DNA of 64,000 nucleotides from Prevotella sp. E2-28 (GCF_022024055.1 NZ_CP091788.1:1984001-2048000), one strand, 5' to 3'; positions 42,185 to 51,357 are shown, counted from the stretch's first letter. Notes: generated by a model from the sequence alone, not told the origin. Numbers and translations: made by a program.

Positions 42185-44752
42185 ATGATACTGACGCAGC
42201 TCCTATGTGTCTGTGGATTGCAAGTGGCCTATCCGCAGACACAAGGTGATGCAGTCTCAATGTCTTTTGAGGTTAAGGACACAACAACACTTGAACCTCT
42301 AGTAGGTGTGACTTGCCGGGTATATACCTCCTCAGACAAGTTTTACACTTATGCCATATCAGATAAAAATGGTATCGTTAAACTAAGTCCTCATCAAAGT
42401 GACTGGTTGGAGTTTACGTTTATGGGATATGAGAAGCAAAAAGTCAGAGTTAATCATTATCATCTAAAACAGGCAAATATCGTCTATATGAAGCCAAGTT
42501 CAGTTACTTTGAAAGAAGTGCAAATCAAAGCTCCTCCAATCAGTGCCAGGAACGACACCCTTGTTTACCGTGTTGGAGCTTTTGCCAAAATTGGAGACAA
42601 GCATCTGGAGGACGTTCTCAAACGCCTGCCCGGGGTGAAGGTATCTGAAAATGGTACCGTTTCTGTGCAAGGTAAGGCTATCAACAAATTCTATATTGAA
42701 GGTATGGACTTGATGGGAAACAATTACAATCAAGTCACTCAGAATATGCCCATCGATGCAGTAACAAGCGTCGAAGTTCTTGAAAATCACCAGCCCGTGA
42801 AAATGCTTCAGGGGAAACAACTTTCCGACAAAGCAGCACTAAACATCAAGATTGACAAGTCGCACAAATCACGCCCTTTTGGAGAATTGGAGGGAGGATT
42901 AGGGTTGAGTCCGACAAGATGGGACAATCGCGCATTTGTTACCCACATCGCAAACAAGAGCCAACTACTACTTTCGGGAAAGATGAACAATACAGGCAAT
43001 GACTTGTCAGAGGAAACCACAGAACATATTGACGTAACCGACTTGGAGGCATTCGAGCCTATCACTTCTCCATTACTGACAACAGATTTGGTACAGGAGC
43101 AACTCCCGCAGAATCGTTATCTATACAATAAGTCCTATGCTGGCGGTGTCAATTTCCTCAGAAAGTTGTCTGACAATTCTACTCTTCGCTTTAACACCCA
43201 GCTTTACGAGGATCATTCTTCACGAAATAACAGTATTGAATACATTTTTGGTGGCTTTCATCCTTTGAGTCTCAGGGAAGATGCCAGTATGAAGAAGAAA
43301 GACTTTACGATAGTACCGATTCTCAAATACGAACTTAACTCAGCAAATACTTTCGTGTCCGATGAGTTACGCGTTAGCGTTAGCAAGAAATCTGCTATCA
43401 CTGCCATATTAAGCAACGAATCTTCAATTAATGAGACTGTAAAGACACACCCGTCATACATCCAGAATTATTTCTCATCTTCATTCCCGGTCGGAAATAC
43501 AATCTTGCAGGCGAAATCTTTGATACGCTATTTTGACAGGACGGAAAGTCTTAATGACATATCTGACTCAACAATTATTTATAATTGCTCGAACCGTTAT
43601 GCATTTAAGTCCTTTGTCGCAAAGGGTACCTTGTCCACTAAATTTTTGCTTTTCCGCAATTACCTTGATCTCGGAGTAAAAGCATATTATCACGACAATA
43701 GCTATGATTACAATGGAAATACTCATCATCAAGACCTGAATGTTATTTTCTCACCGAGTTACTATGTGAAATACGGGAAACGCAGTGGCCTCACCATAGC
43801 ACTGCCAATAGGATGGATGTATGCCCGTCTGCTTCCTGTCAATGAATCAATAAAAAATCGAGGTTTCTTCTCGCTCTCTCCAGAGATTTCTTTCAATCAT
43901 GCGTTCTCGGATGAATTCTCTTTAGGTTTCTCTGCTTCAATAGGCAATAGTAATGACACTAAGCCATTCTATTCGCCAGACTTTCTTCGCATAGGTTACA
44001 GAACTGTCTATTTGTATGACAGCAACCTGTATAAGAACACAGATTATTTGCTGTCATTAAGGCTGAAATACAGGAATCTCGCCTCAATGTTCTTTTCCAA
44101 CCTCTCTGTTTCCTATTCAAATGGAAAGCGCGAAAGTTACTTCCATTATGACTATACGGATTCTCTGAATATCATCAGGCAAATACAGGGAGAGAATAAT
44201 TACAAGACATTCATCATAAACGGAATGGCAGATAAAACGTTTGTAGATGTAGGGATTTCACTGAAAACAGAGATTTCGTATAACCAAAGCGGTTACTTGT
44301 TATCCCAATCCACAGAACATATCTACAACAGGTCTCATGTCTTGTCAGGGATGGTCAGCACCACCTTTCAGAAATTTAAGTGGATGAGACTTGTTCTTGA
44401 TGCTACAGGAACGTTATTTTGGGAAAGGAATAGTTATCACGATTCAGAGACAATGTCAAGTCTCAATGCTAATGCTTCTTTTTATTTCTTCCCATTTAAG
44501 GGATTTGAAATAAAGATGAAATGCCAAGATATAACTAACAAAATAGCAGAGTCGCAATATGAGAGTCAAATGTTTTTTGATGCCAGTATGAACTACAAAA
44601 TCAGCAAAATAGGAGAGATAGGATTAAGTGGTACAAACTTGCTGAACACCAATTCATATTTGGTCATCCAAAACTCAGGTCTTAACAGTTGCGGCTCATT
44701 CCTGCCACTTAGGGGCAGAGAAGTCCTATTAAGATTGTTATTAAGAATTTGA
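42185..44752 (+). CDS. TonB-dependent-receptor-like outer-membrane barrel protein
   Basis: About 855 residues from the ATG at 42185, which opens a signal peptide (MILTQLLCVCGLQVAYPQTQ); the longer frame from 42143 overlaps the GLPGLI gene. Residues ~20-110 form a carboxypeptidase-regulatory-like domain. A plug-like region with LEDVLKRLPGVKVSENGTVSVQGKAINKFYIEGMD lies near 135-190. The rest is a beta-barrel of alternating aromatic strands. No SusD partner follows, unlike glycan systems, so a peptide or small-molecule ligand is more likely. Acts in the outer membrane. Confidence 0.85.
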   Translation: MILTQLLCVCGLQVAYPQTQGDAVSMSFEVKDTTTLEPLVGVTCRVYTSSDKFYTYAISDKNGIVKLSPHQSDWLEFTFMGYEKQKVRVNHYHLKQANIVYMKPSSVTLKEVQIKAPPISARNDTLVYRVGAFAKIGDKHLEDVLKRLPGVKVSENGTVSVQGKAINKFYIEGMDLMGNNYNQVTQNMPIDAVTSVEVLENHQPVKMLQGKQLSDKAALNIKIDKSHKSRPFGELEGGLGLSPTRWDNRAFVTHIANKSQLLLSGKMNNTGNDLSEETTEHIDVTDLEAFEPITSPLLTTDLVQEQLPQNRYLYNKSYAGGVNFLRKLSDNSTLRFNTQLYEDHSSRNNSIEYIFGGFHPLSLREDASMKKKDFTIVPILKYELNSANTFVSDELRVSVSKKSAITAILSNESSINETVKTHPSYIQNYFSSSFPVGNTILQAKSLIRYFDRTESLNDISDSTIIYNCSNRYAFKSFVAKGTLSTKFLLFRNYLDLGVKAYYHDNSYDYNGNTHHQDLNVIFSPSYYVKYGKRSGLTIALPIGWMYARLLPVNESIKNRGFFSLSPEISFNHAFSDEFSLGFSASIGNSNDTKPFYSPDFLRIGYRTVYLYDSNLYKNTDYLLSLRLKYRNLASMFFSNLSVSYSNGKRESYFHYDYTDSLNIIRQIQGENNYKTFIINGMADKTFVDVGISLKTEISYNQSGYLLSQSTEHIYNRSHVLSGMVSTTFQKFKWMRLVLDATGTLFWERNSYHDSETMSSLNANASFYFFPFKGFEIKMKCQDITNKIAESQYESQMFFDASMNYKISKIGEIGLSGTNLLNTNSYLVIQNSGLNSCGSFLPLRGREVLLRLLLRI

Positions 44753-44784
44753 AATAGAAAGTTTTCCCTCAACTATGATATCAT

Positions 44785-45228
44785 ATGAAGAGTAAAATTG
44801 CATCAATTATGATAATTATTGCTGTTTTCTTGGTTGCAATCATTAGATTGGTTAATAATACCGAGAGCATTGTTCTTAATTGGGATATATATGGAAATAT
44901 TGCTAATTATGGACCTGCATATCTAATTTTATTCTATCCATGTATTTCAACTTTGACATATTGGATTTTCCGCTATTATGAGCAGAATCCATATAAGATA
45001 AAGTGGTTGCCTAAAATTAAGAATTATGAAAGCAAGTCAAAAGCATTGGCTACATATATACAATCAACAAACCTGCTACTACTTCTTATTATATTATATG
45101 TTACATTATGCTCAACCCAGTTGGTACATATGCGCCCATTGATAATTGTGCTAATACTCCTGCTTATGGTAGTACCTTATATTTATATATACAACAAAAT
45201 AAGAAAGAGTAATAGTGGTACAGATTAA
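44785..45228 (+). CDS. DUF1648/SdpI-like membrane protein
   Basis: A 147-residue protein with four hydrophobic helices (about residues 5-22, 45-65, 90-110 and 115-137). Between the first two is SIVLNWDIYGNIANYGPAYLILFYP, which resembles the DUF1648 motif (hydrophobic-HW-x-G...P) at the N-terminus of SdpI, the immunity protein against the Bacillus SdpC toxin. His of the motif is replaced by Asn. DUF1648 proteins have several roles, so immunity is only a hypothesis here. It sits between the barrel gene and a candidate pore-forming lipoprotein. Confidence 0.5.
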   Translation: MKSKIASIMIIIAVFLVAIIRLVNNTESIVLNWDIYGNIANYGPAYLILFYPCISTLTYWIFRYYEQNPYKIKWLPKIKNYESKSKALATYIQSTNLLLLLIILYVTLCSTQLVHMRPLIIVLILLLMVVPYIYIYNKIRKSNSGTD

Positions 45229-45325
45229 TCACCCTTTAATGAAATATACAAAAGCAGACCTGACTGCCTAACAGGAGCGGAAGCCGAAAAGCTATATGAG
45301 TAGGCAATTCAAATATCAAATAATA

Positions 45326-46636
45326 ATGAAATACAAATTTATCTTATTTAGTGTTCTTGTGGCAGGCTTCACGTCTGCATGTTCTTCTGATGATGAGTTC
45401 CAAGAACTTGTTGAAAAAACTTCAGGAGCTATCACTTCCACTATGCTTGATACAATTAGTGTCGCACAAAGCGACAGTATCATTCCTATTGAGGGTTGCC
45501 GCGATTCATTACCTAAGAAACCAACGGCATTAACACGTTCAACAGACAATGATTACACATTATTAAAAGAAGAGCTGAACCAACTCAATGAAATTCCTAT
45601 ATATCTAAAGGTAAAAGGAAATACAACAGACAAGCACTACCTAAGTGCTTCTGCCAAGGGAAAGGAACTGACGGTAGAGGGTTTCAATGCGAACTCAACT
45701 AATCAGCAGTTTTATATAAAAATTTTGCCTGCATATACAGGAATTCCATACCTAATATATTCTAAGAAAACCGATACGCCAATAAGACTAGGCGCATACA
45801 CAAGTGCACCGGATACCAAGATCCTTTATGCCAGCCAGGATGCGACTGGCAGTCTATTTGGAGCATCGTGGGATATTAAGCGGGGGCAATACTCTGACAA
45901 ATCATATATTATAGAGAATCAAGACTACCCACAACAAGGAAGCAGTGGCTACTGGCTTGATATATATTATAGTGTTATCACTGTAAACGGCTCTAAAATA
46001 TCTTTTGCGAAATACAACAACTTACCACGTCAAGAATTTGAAATAATACCCGCAGAAGAATTTGTGGTGAAAGATATATATTTCGATGTAGAAGCATCTT
46101 CAATTCTGTCAAAGACACCAAATCAAATATTCTCTGATTCTTATGTAAATAATGGCCAGATAGCTCAAAGCCACAAATTTGTCATAAACGAATCATACAA
46201 AGAAACATCTACGTTTAATAGGGAAACTTCCTATAATGTCTCCATAGCAACAGAATTTAAAGCAAGTGTTCCTTTTATAGCAAGTGGAAAAATCACGACG
46301 TCGGTTTCTGGAGGTCAAAAATTTGCCTATGGAAGTTCGGAAGAGGTTACTAAAACCATTACTAGGGAATATCCTGTAGAAGTCCCTGCATATAATATAG
46401 CAACAATGAAATTGACACTATATAAATACGATATGGATGTCGACTATATTGCCACTTGTATAGGAAAAATATCAGGAAAAGAAATAAAGATTAAGGGGCG
46501 TTGGCAAGGTGTAAGTTACGAAGAGTCTAATGCCGTACTCAATCTGACACCTATTAATGGCTCTCAGGCTCAGAGTAGAAGTGTTGTGATAACAAAAGAA
46601 ATGCTGGAAACAAATAAAGTTATTAAAATACAATGA
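45326..46636 (+). CDS. Lipoprotein with beta-trefoil-like and aerolysin/ETX-MTX2-like modules
   Basis: About 436 residues from the ATG at 45326, which gives a clean lipoprotein signal (MKYKFILFSVLVAGFTSAC, then SSDDE). Residues ~85-240 look like a beta-trefoil carbohydrate-binding domain (repeated W/F-I and Q-x-F patterns such as NQQFYIKILP and RQEFEIIP). Residues ~255-420 resemble an aerolysin/ETX-MTX2 pore-forming module: long Ser/Thr-rich alternating strands (KETSTFNRETSYNVSIATEF, KITTSVSGGQKFAYGSSEEV) and a VPAYNIATMKLTLYKYDMDV strand. I infer a surface-anchored pore-forming toxin. No activating protease site is obvious. The next gene overlaps its stop. Confidence 0.6.
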   Translation: MKYKFILFSVLVAGFTSACSSDDEFQELVEKTSGAITSTMLDTISVAQSDSIIPIEGCRDSLPKKPTALTRSTDNDYTLLKEELNQLNEIPIYLKVKGNTTDKHYLSASAKGKELTVEGFNANSTNQQFYIKILPAYTGIPYLIYSKKTDTPIRLGAYTSAPDTKILYASQDATGSLFGASWDIKRGQYSDKSYIIENQDYPQQGSSGYWLDIYYSVITVNGSKISFAKYNNLPRQEFEIIPAEEFVVKDIYFDVEASSILSKTPNQIFSDSYVNNGQIAQSHKFVINESYKETSTFNRETSYNVSIATEFKASVPFIASGKITTSVSGGQKFAYGSSEEVTKTITREYPVEVPAYNIATMKLTLYKYDMDVDYIATCIGKISGKEIKIKGRWQGVSYEESNAVLNLTPINGSQAQSRSVVITKEMLETNKVIKIQ

Positions 46637-46965
46637 AGAAAGTTGTTACCGTATTAATGACTATTTGGATTGTTTCCTCTTGTGCAACAATTCCAACTAC
46701 ATCACGGTTTGATGTCATTTCCATTAGCATTGGTATTCACAAGGAGGACATTTTGAAAGAATTTGGCCGTCCTTTCATGTATGACATCTATATTAAAGAG
46801 GGAAAATCTATTGAAGTCTTATATTACAAAGAGCCAGTCCGTGTTGCAAATTGTCCCTATATCGTTACGACTACACTCTACTTTGAAAATTCAATTCTTC
46901 AAAAGTTTACACAAAAAGATAGACTTATAAAAGATTTTGAGATTCATAAAGATAGTATAAAGTAA
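46633..46965 (+). CDS. Small lipoprotein (SmpA/BamE-like region)
   Basis: A 110-residue lipoprotein beginning MKKVVTVLMTIWIVSSCATI, with acylation expected at SSC. The mature part contains ISIGIHKEDILKEFGRPFMYDI, the hydrophobic-GxxKEDVLxxFGxP pattern of SmpA/OmlA/BamE-type domains. Its ATG overlaps the stop of the toxin-like lipoprotein gene as ATGA, so the two are translationally coupled. It might assist folding or placement of the coupled lipoprotein, or protect the producer (inference). The set ends at the hairpin at 46973. Confidence 0.6.
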   Translation: MKKVVTVLMTIWIVSSCATIPTTSRFDVISISIGIHKEDILKEFGRPFMYDIYIKEGKSIEVLYYKEPVRVANCPYIVTTTLYFENSILQKFTQKDRLIKDFEIHKDSIK

Positions 46966-46972
46966 TTAAGTT

Positions 46973-47009
46973 GGAGGAAGTTGCCATTTTTTTTTGTGGC
47001 ACTTCCTCC
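46973..47009 (+). terminator. Strong hairpin closing the secreted-protein gene set
   Basis: Arms 46973-46986 and 46997-47009 pair over 13 bp with one bulged base, with a T-rich loop. It lies 7 nt past the last stop. A clear T-run is lacking after the stem, so it may also mark the element boundary. Confidence 0.6.
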
Positions 47010-47030
47010 TATTATTTGTTCATTAAACAC

Positions 47031-47930
47031 TTACATTTTTCGGGCATGTTTTTTCTTACGTTGCATCCGGCGGCGGAAATCTTCATCTTCGGGGTCATAG
47101 ACGGGGTTGTTGGTGTCGAACAAACCCAATGAAGGGAAGCTGATAGATGAGCCAGATGTGTGCTGATGTGATTCCTCTTGACGCTCTTCCTGTCTTAGAT
47201 TAAACTCCAGTTTGGGTCCGTCGTTCTTCCTTGTATGTTGCTGATATGTGGTCTTGGTCTCCAGTTTCTTCTTCGCATTTTCGTCCAAATACAAGACGAT
47301 ATTAGCAAATGTGAGGTCGCGCTTTATCTGAGAAGCCTTGAATGTCAGCCCGTCTTTCGTGAAGCGCAGACCCTGTATGTCCTTGTAGTCTCGGCTATCC
47401 TTCCGTTTCATCACAATCTCCACATCAACGCCCTGTTTCCTGATGTCCGCCTCAAACTCTGGCCACGATTTGGACTGGAGTAAGGCGGTCATCACGATGC
47501 GGTAAATCTCATATCTGGTCTTCTCCTGTCCTCTTAATCTCTCAGTTTTAGTATGTCCCTTGCCATTGGAAAAAGTGAGCCCGTACTTTCGTTTAAGCAG
47601 TTTCGTCACCTGTTCGTTTCGCCTAAAATCGTTCTGGTCTGAGATGGTCTTGCCCTCGTTGTTGATACGGTTATAGACCAAATGGCAATGGGGATTGCCA
47701 TTATCGAAATGGCGCACAAGGAGAAACTGGGTATCCTTGATGCCCATCAGTTCCATGTATTCCTTTGCAATCTTCGTCATCATCTCGTCTGTCAACTTGT
47801 CCTTGTCTTCTGGAAGAAAACTCAGGGCAATATGGCCTACAGGTTTTGAGATTCTGGGATTCATCTGCCGTTGGAACTCAAAGCTGTCTATGATGTCCTG
47901 TGTCGAGGTCTGTTTATAAGTATCCCCTTA
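47031..47930 (-). pseudogene. MobA-type relaxase, 5'-truncated
   Basis: About 299 codons, open from just after a TAA at 47931-47933; the first ATG is at 47862-47864. The sequence (TSTQDIIDSFEFQRQ, then ISKPVGHIALSF and HFDNGNPHCHLVYNRI) is the HUH relaxase domain of Bacteroides MobA/BmgA proteins, with the metal-binding H-x-H present. The usual N-terminus (MIAKI...GGCVNYVTRKDAE type), which carries the region near the nicking tyrosine, is missing. Translation from the internal ATG would give a protein lacking it. The C-terminus is basic and complete-looking. Likely inactive as a relaxase. Confidence 0.75.
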
Positions 47931-48024
47931 AGAATGGAGGATATTCAGTATGTAAGATTACTGAAGGACAGGCATTTATGTTTGAGTTTTATAGGTCAAA
48001 GCATTAAAGTTATTGTATCGCGAT

Positions 48025-48060
48025 ATCACTAGTGTCTCGTCTTAACGGGACACTAGTGAT
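48025..48060. repeat. Perfect 12-bp inverted repeat between the two mob genes
   Basis: ATCACTAGTGTC at 48025-48036 and its exact complement at 48049-48060, with a 12-nt loop. Each arm contains the palindrome CACTAGTG. It lies 27 nt beyond the mobV stop without a T-run. It could be a terminator, a recombination site or the nick-site hairpin of an oriT. Confidence 0.65.
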
Positions 48061-48087
48061 TCAATTATATGTGAATGTAAGGTAGTA

Positions 48088-49425
48088 TCATCTATATGAT
48101 CTCCCTTTCCTTTCTTCTTCATTCATGTCGTCAATGTCATCATAGTTTCCACGTTTGCGTGGGTTATTATCACCATTAGATGATGGAACAAAAGTGGAAC
48201 TGGAGTAGAGCTTCATGTAGCTGAATATTGTTTTCTCTATGAGGGATATAGCAGCGGAGCGTTTGTCGGGTCTCGAAAATTCTTTACGGATATAGGCTTC
48301 GATGCGTGGCTTGTGGTATTTGGCTATAACCTCTTCTTTCGTCAAACTACCGTTTTTGAAAGCCACAAAGTCCTCGTTGCTCATTTTCTCCTTGTATTCC
48401 TTGGAGCCACCTGTAAACTTCATCATGATATGGCACTGCCCCTGTTTGTCCTTATAGGCATGGGTGGCTTCTACATCGATGAAGGAGGGTAGGACATAAC
48501 GTTCTGGATATGCCTTGCGCTTCAGATCCATGTTTTCTTTACGTAGGCTGTCAATCTCCTTATGAGCCTTCTCGTTTAGGGCTGCACTCTGTTTATTGTT
48601 GTTACGCAATAGCTTGTTTTCATCCCTTAAAGCCGAAATGACTTTTTGATCCTGTTCATGTAGTTGCTTCCGTCGCTCTATATCCGCCTGAAGTTGCAAG
48701 ACTTTTTCAGTCAGTTGTTCCACTTGTTGCTGAAGTTCGATGTTCAATGGGTCTGCCTTTAGATCCTCTACGAGTTGGTCGATTTTCTTGTAGAGTGCAT
48801 TCTTAGCATCCTTGGAGAGGAAAGACTTGCGGACAAGCGACCTAAGGGAAGAGATATTTTCAAGAGCTTTTTTCTCCTTGTACTGTATGGCATTGAGGTG
48901 TTTTACGTTAGAACTGCTGCCACGTTCCATCTTGAGACATTCAGCCGCGACGGTCTGCATTCTTGAGGTATCCGGACGTCCCAGACGTAGTGAAGTGCCG
49001 TCATCGTGTGTCCAATCTGCCACAAAATGAGCATGCAGGTTCAACTTCGAAGGGTCAGGATTGGTTTTGTTGAAACCTTCATCCCTATGGATATGAATCT
49101 GAATACACTTGATGCCAAACTCTTTTTCAAGTTGCTTTGCCAACAGTTGCAGGTCAGCCATCGTAGTATCAGGCTTGATGACGACAGCTGCCTCACGGAT
49201 AGGAGCTGCTTTTGCCTGCATTTTCTGTCCAACGGTGGCCTGATAGCGTTCTGCGATTTCTTTGCGAATATCTGATAAGGTCTTTCCTGCGTATCGAGGA
49301 TCAACCCAGTGTTCGTTGTTTGGTGTAAGTTCGTTGATGACATAGTCAAGTTCCTTCATACGCCAATTGTGAATCTCACACCCTGGTTTAACAGGGTCGA
49401 AATGTATGCATGTCTTTTTTGCCAT
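48088..49425 (-). CDS. MobV (Pre/Mob) family relaxase
   Basis: A 445-residue Pre/Mob-type mobilization protein that nicks oriT and pilots the strand during transfer. The family core is intact: PIREAAVVIKPDTTMADL, FGIKCIQIHIHRDEG and LNLHAHFVADW, where H-x-H-R-D-E-G and H-A-H form the HUH metal site. Residues ~190-320 form a long coiled coil (QVEQLTEKVLQLQADIERRKQ), typical of MobV C-terminal regions. It is the first gene after a spacer of stacked hairpins (49471-49606), which is where MobV oriT sites usually lie. Confidence 0.88.
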   Translation of the reverse strand: MAKKTCIHFDPVKPGCEIHNWRMKELDYVINELTPNNEHWVDPRYAGKTLSDIRKEIAERYQATVGQKMQAKAAPIREAAVVIKPDTTMADLQLLAKQLEKEFGIKCIQIHIHRDEGFNKTNPDPSKLNLHAHFVADWTHDDGTSLRLGRPDTSRMQTVAAECLKMERGSSSNVKHLNAIQYKEKKALENISSLRSLVRKSFLSKDAKNALYKKIDQLVEDLKADPLNIELQQQVEQLTEKVLQLQADIERRKQLHEQDQKVISALRDENKLLRNNNKQSAALNEKAHKEIDSLRKENMDLKRKAYPERYVLPSFIDVEATHAYKDKQGQCHIMMKFTGGSKEYKEKMSNEDFVAFKNGSLTKEEVIAKYHKPRIEAYIRKEFSRPDKRSAAISLIEKTIFSYMKLYSSSTFVPSSNGDNNPRKRGNYDDIDDMNEEERKGRSYR

Positions 49426-49470
49426 ATTGTTTTTCTTGCTTTAGTGATTGATGTTTCAAAAGATGGGGTC

Positions 49471-49606
49471 AAGGGGCGAAGCCCTTGTGGAAAGGTTCTT
49501 AGGGAATGCTTCCCTGAGCCCATGTGCACTCTTTAGGGTGCTAGTGGGCTACCACCCTTCTAAGGAAGAGTGGCAGAGAACTCCTGCGGAGGGCTTTTGT
49601 CTGCCA
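49471..49606. other. Hairpin-rich spacer upstream of mobV, candidate oriT
   Basis: Four stems in 136 nt: AAGGG/CCCTT (49471-49486), AGGGAA/TTCCCT (49501-49515), AGGGTG/CACCCT (49535-49558), and TGGCAGA/TCTGCCA (49571-49606) enclosing CTCC/GGAG (49581-49591). No ORF uses the region convincingly. Confidence 0.45.
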
Positions 49607-49694
49607 TATTCGATGCAAAGGTTGCGAGGTTGCGGCTTTTTGATGTGTATATTGTTGATAACCAGTGCATAACTTTAAATTTTAGCGCAACCTG

Positions 49695-50909
49695 TCAACT
49701 TAGGTCTTTCTTGTTGACCGCCTTGCTCACATACTGGCGAGAACAGCCCAGAGCATCAGCCAGTTTCTGTAGATTAACCTCACCGCCATAGGTGTTATAG
49801 ATAATCTTCAGGCTCTGTTCCTTGGTGTAGCCCTGATACATTCCACCGCAAATCTCCTGATAGACCTTCTCGGCAGCACTCTCGAAATAGAGCATACACT
49901 GAACTGAGTGAATCATTTCATCACCAGAGATAATATCTTTCTGATAGTAATCAAAAGTTTTCTCCCATAACAGATGGGTGACGATAGTCCAACGGAGGAT
50001 GATAATCTGCAACTTACTATAGACATACTGCATGTAGTCATCGGCTGAGGACTTTTTGTCTTGCAACATGTTGTAGTAAGTGCAATAGAAATCTTTAGCC
50101 TCAGGGGAAAGGGTTAGTTCCGTTGGCTCTACCTTCAACAGTTCCCTTATGAAATCAGTCCAGTAAGGCATAATGCTTTCAGAGAGTTGTTTGTCTGAAT
50201 AGTACGTGACTGGAACCTTATCGGGATAAACAAATAGAATACGCTGGTTAAAGCCACTGACCATCAACTGAGGATTGCCGAATGTCGACTTTAACAGCCC
50301 TGGTTGGATGCCGCCAAGAATATCCAGGAATGGCTCTCTGATGAAAACTGGGTCTTCCGTTTTACGGTCGATGCAGAAACTGGTACTATCCCAGATGGAG
50401 AGCATGTTACTGATGATGCCACTACGGTTATAGCGGTCAAAGTCGTCTATCATTCCTTTGATCTCATCACGGTATATCATCTGTGGCATAAAGGATAGTG
50501 CTTTGTAGATAGCTTCAGGGGTGGTGTCAGTGAGTGACAGCTTCTTACAGATGGGTTTCGGTTTGTTGGTTCCATCGTCCCTATCAGTATTTCGTAGTTC
50601 TTCATAATATGCCATCACTGCTTCTTCGTTCAGTTCATTGATAGGCTTGTATAGCATCTTCACAGGGGCACTCTTATTGCTGCCGCTGGGTGCTACATGA
50701 CATATCCACATAGAGGGATAGTTTGTGTATTTGCCGTCAAACAGTTTGATAGACTTGTTGACGGCAATACTCACAATGGCATAGATGGTTGTGATAACGA
50801 TGTCTGCATCACACTGATAGACATCAACAAAGTTCTTGATGATGTCTTGAATCTCCACCTGCAAACACTCAAAGGGTAAACATTGCTGGTTAATCATAGT
50901 ACAGGCCAT
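49695..50909 (-). CDS. DUF3987 (primase/helicase-associated) protein
   Basis: A 404-residue protein like those encoded by Bacteroides mobilizable elements and integrated phages. A P-loop-like segment APSGSNKSAPVK lies near residue 72, a YRDEIKGMIDDFDRYN Walker-B-like region near 145, and ILGGIQPGLLKSTF near 195, all typical of DUF3987. The C-terminus ends in a helix-turn-helix (LQKLADALGCSRQYVSKAVN). It probably acts in replication or processing of the excised element. Its ATG overlaps the stop of the upstream HTH gene by one base (TAATG), so the two are coupled. Confidence 0.8.
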   Translation of the reverse strand: MACTMINQQCLPFECLQVEIQDIIKNFVDVYQCDADIVITTIYAIVSIAVNKSIKLFDGKYTNYPSMWICHVAPSGSNKSAPVKMLYKPINELNEEAVMAYYEELRNTDRDDGTNKPKPICKKLSLTDTTPEAIYKALSFMPQMIYRDEIKGMIDDFDRYNRSGIISNMLSIWDSTSFCIDRKTEDPVFIREPFLDILGGIQPGLLKSTFGNPQLMVSGFNQRILFVYPDKVPVTYYSDKQLSESIMPYWTDFIRELLKVEPTELTLSPEAKDFYCTYYNMLQDKKSSADDYMQYVYSKLQIIILRWTIVTHLLWEKTFDYYQKDIISGDEMIHSVQCMLYFESAAEKVYQEICGGMYQGYTKEQSLKIIYNTYGGEVNLQKLADALGCSRQYVSKAVNKKDLS

Positions 50910-51265
50910 TAGCGGTTATTACTTGGCAGATGATGAACTCGCTGCCGAATCTCTTTCAGCATCTCCTCGGAATTGATGCCATAGCAGTCTTGTTTCCCTC
51001 CCTCAATCCATTTATAGAGTTCATCCTCGTAGAAGTAGAGTTTGTTACCTCTTTTGTAGTTGGGGATGATACCTTTACGGGCATTGGCGTAGATGGTGGG
51101 CTTTGCCTTACCGGTAATTCGCATGGCTCCTTGAATGTCGGTGAGGACATGGCGGTTAGATACTGATGACTGCTCAATAGGAGTAGTCATTCTAGACAAC
51201 TCATAAACGAGTTGGGTAAGCTGATCGACTTTCTCTGTCAGATTCTGAATTTGTTGTTCTATCAT
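50909..51265 (-). CDS. Excisionase/AlpA-like helix-turn-helix protein
   Basis: About 118 residues from the ATG at 51263-51265; the longer frame to 51331 would begin upstream of the probable promoter. An N-terminal helix (QQIQNLTEKVDQLTQLVYEL) resembles a coiled-coil dimerization segment. It is followed by ITGKAKPTIYANARKGIIPNYKRGNKLYFYEDELYKWIE, the winged-helix excisionase (MerR/HTH_17) pattern. Such small proteins direct excision by the tyrosine recombinase or regulate it. It is preceded by an operator-like block also found before the recombinase gene. Confidence 0.82.
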   Translation of the reverse strand: MIEQQIQNLTEKVDQLTQLVYELSRMTTPIEQSSVSNRHVLTDIQGAMRITGKAKPTIYANARKGIIPNYKRGNKLYFYEDELYKWIEGGKQDCYGINSEEMLKEIRQRVHHLPSNNR

Positions 51266-51298
51266 TATTTTGCCTGTCCCTTTAGTGGAACATCGCTG

Positions 51299-51357
51299 CA
51301 AAGGAACAGGGTTTATCAACGGTATATCCAAATACCGCTATAAACTAAAATAAACTG
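51299..51357 (-). promoter_or_regulatory. Promoter and operator-like block for the excisionase gene
   Basis: TTCCTTTG (near TAnnTTTG) at 51299-51306 with a ~37-bp block at 51321-51357 holding the dyad GGTAT...ATACC and two ATAAACT direct repeats. The block is almost the same as 53612-53650 and starts the same 15 bp from the -7 box. Confidence 0.6.

Noticed and set aside
46973..47009. Hairpin as left attachment site of the element
   Set aside because: It sits 7 nt after the last stop of the upstream operon, and no matching copy is visible near 55200-55360. A terminator is the simpler reading.
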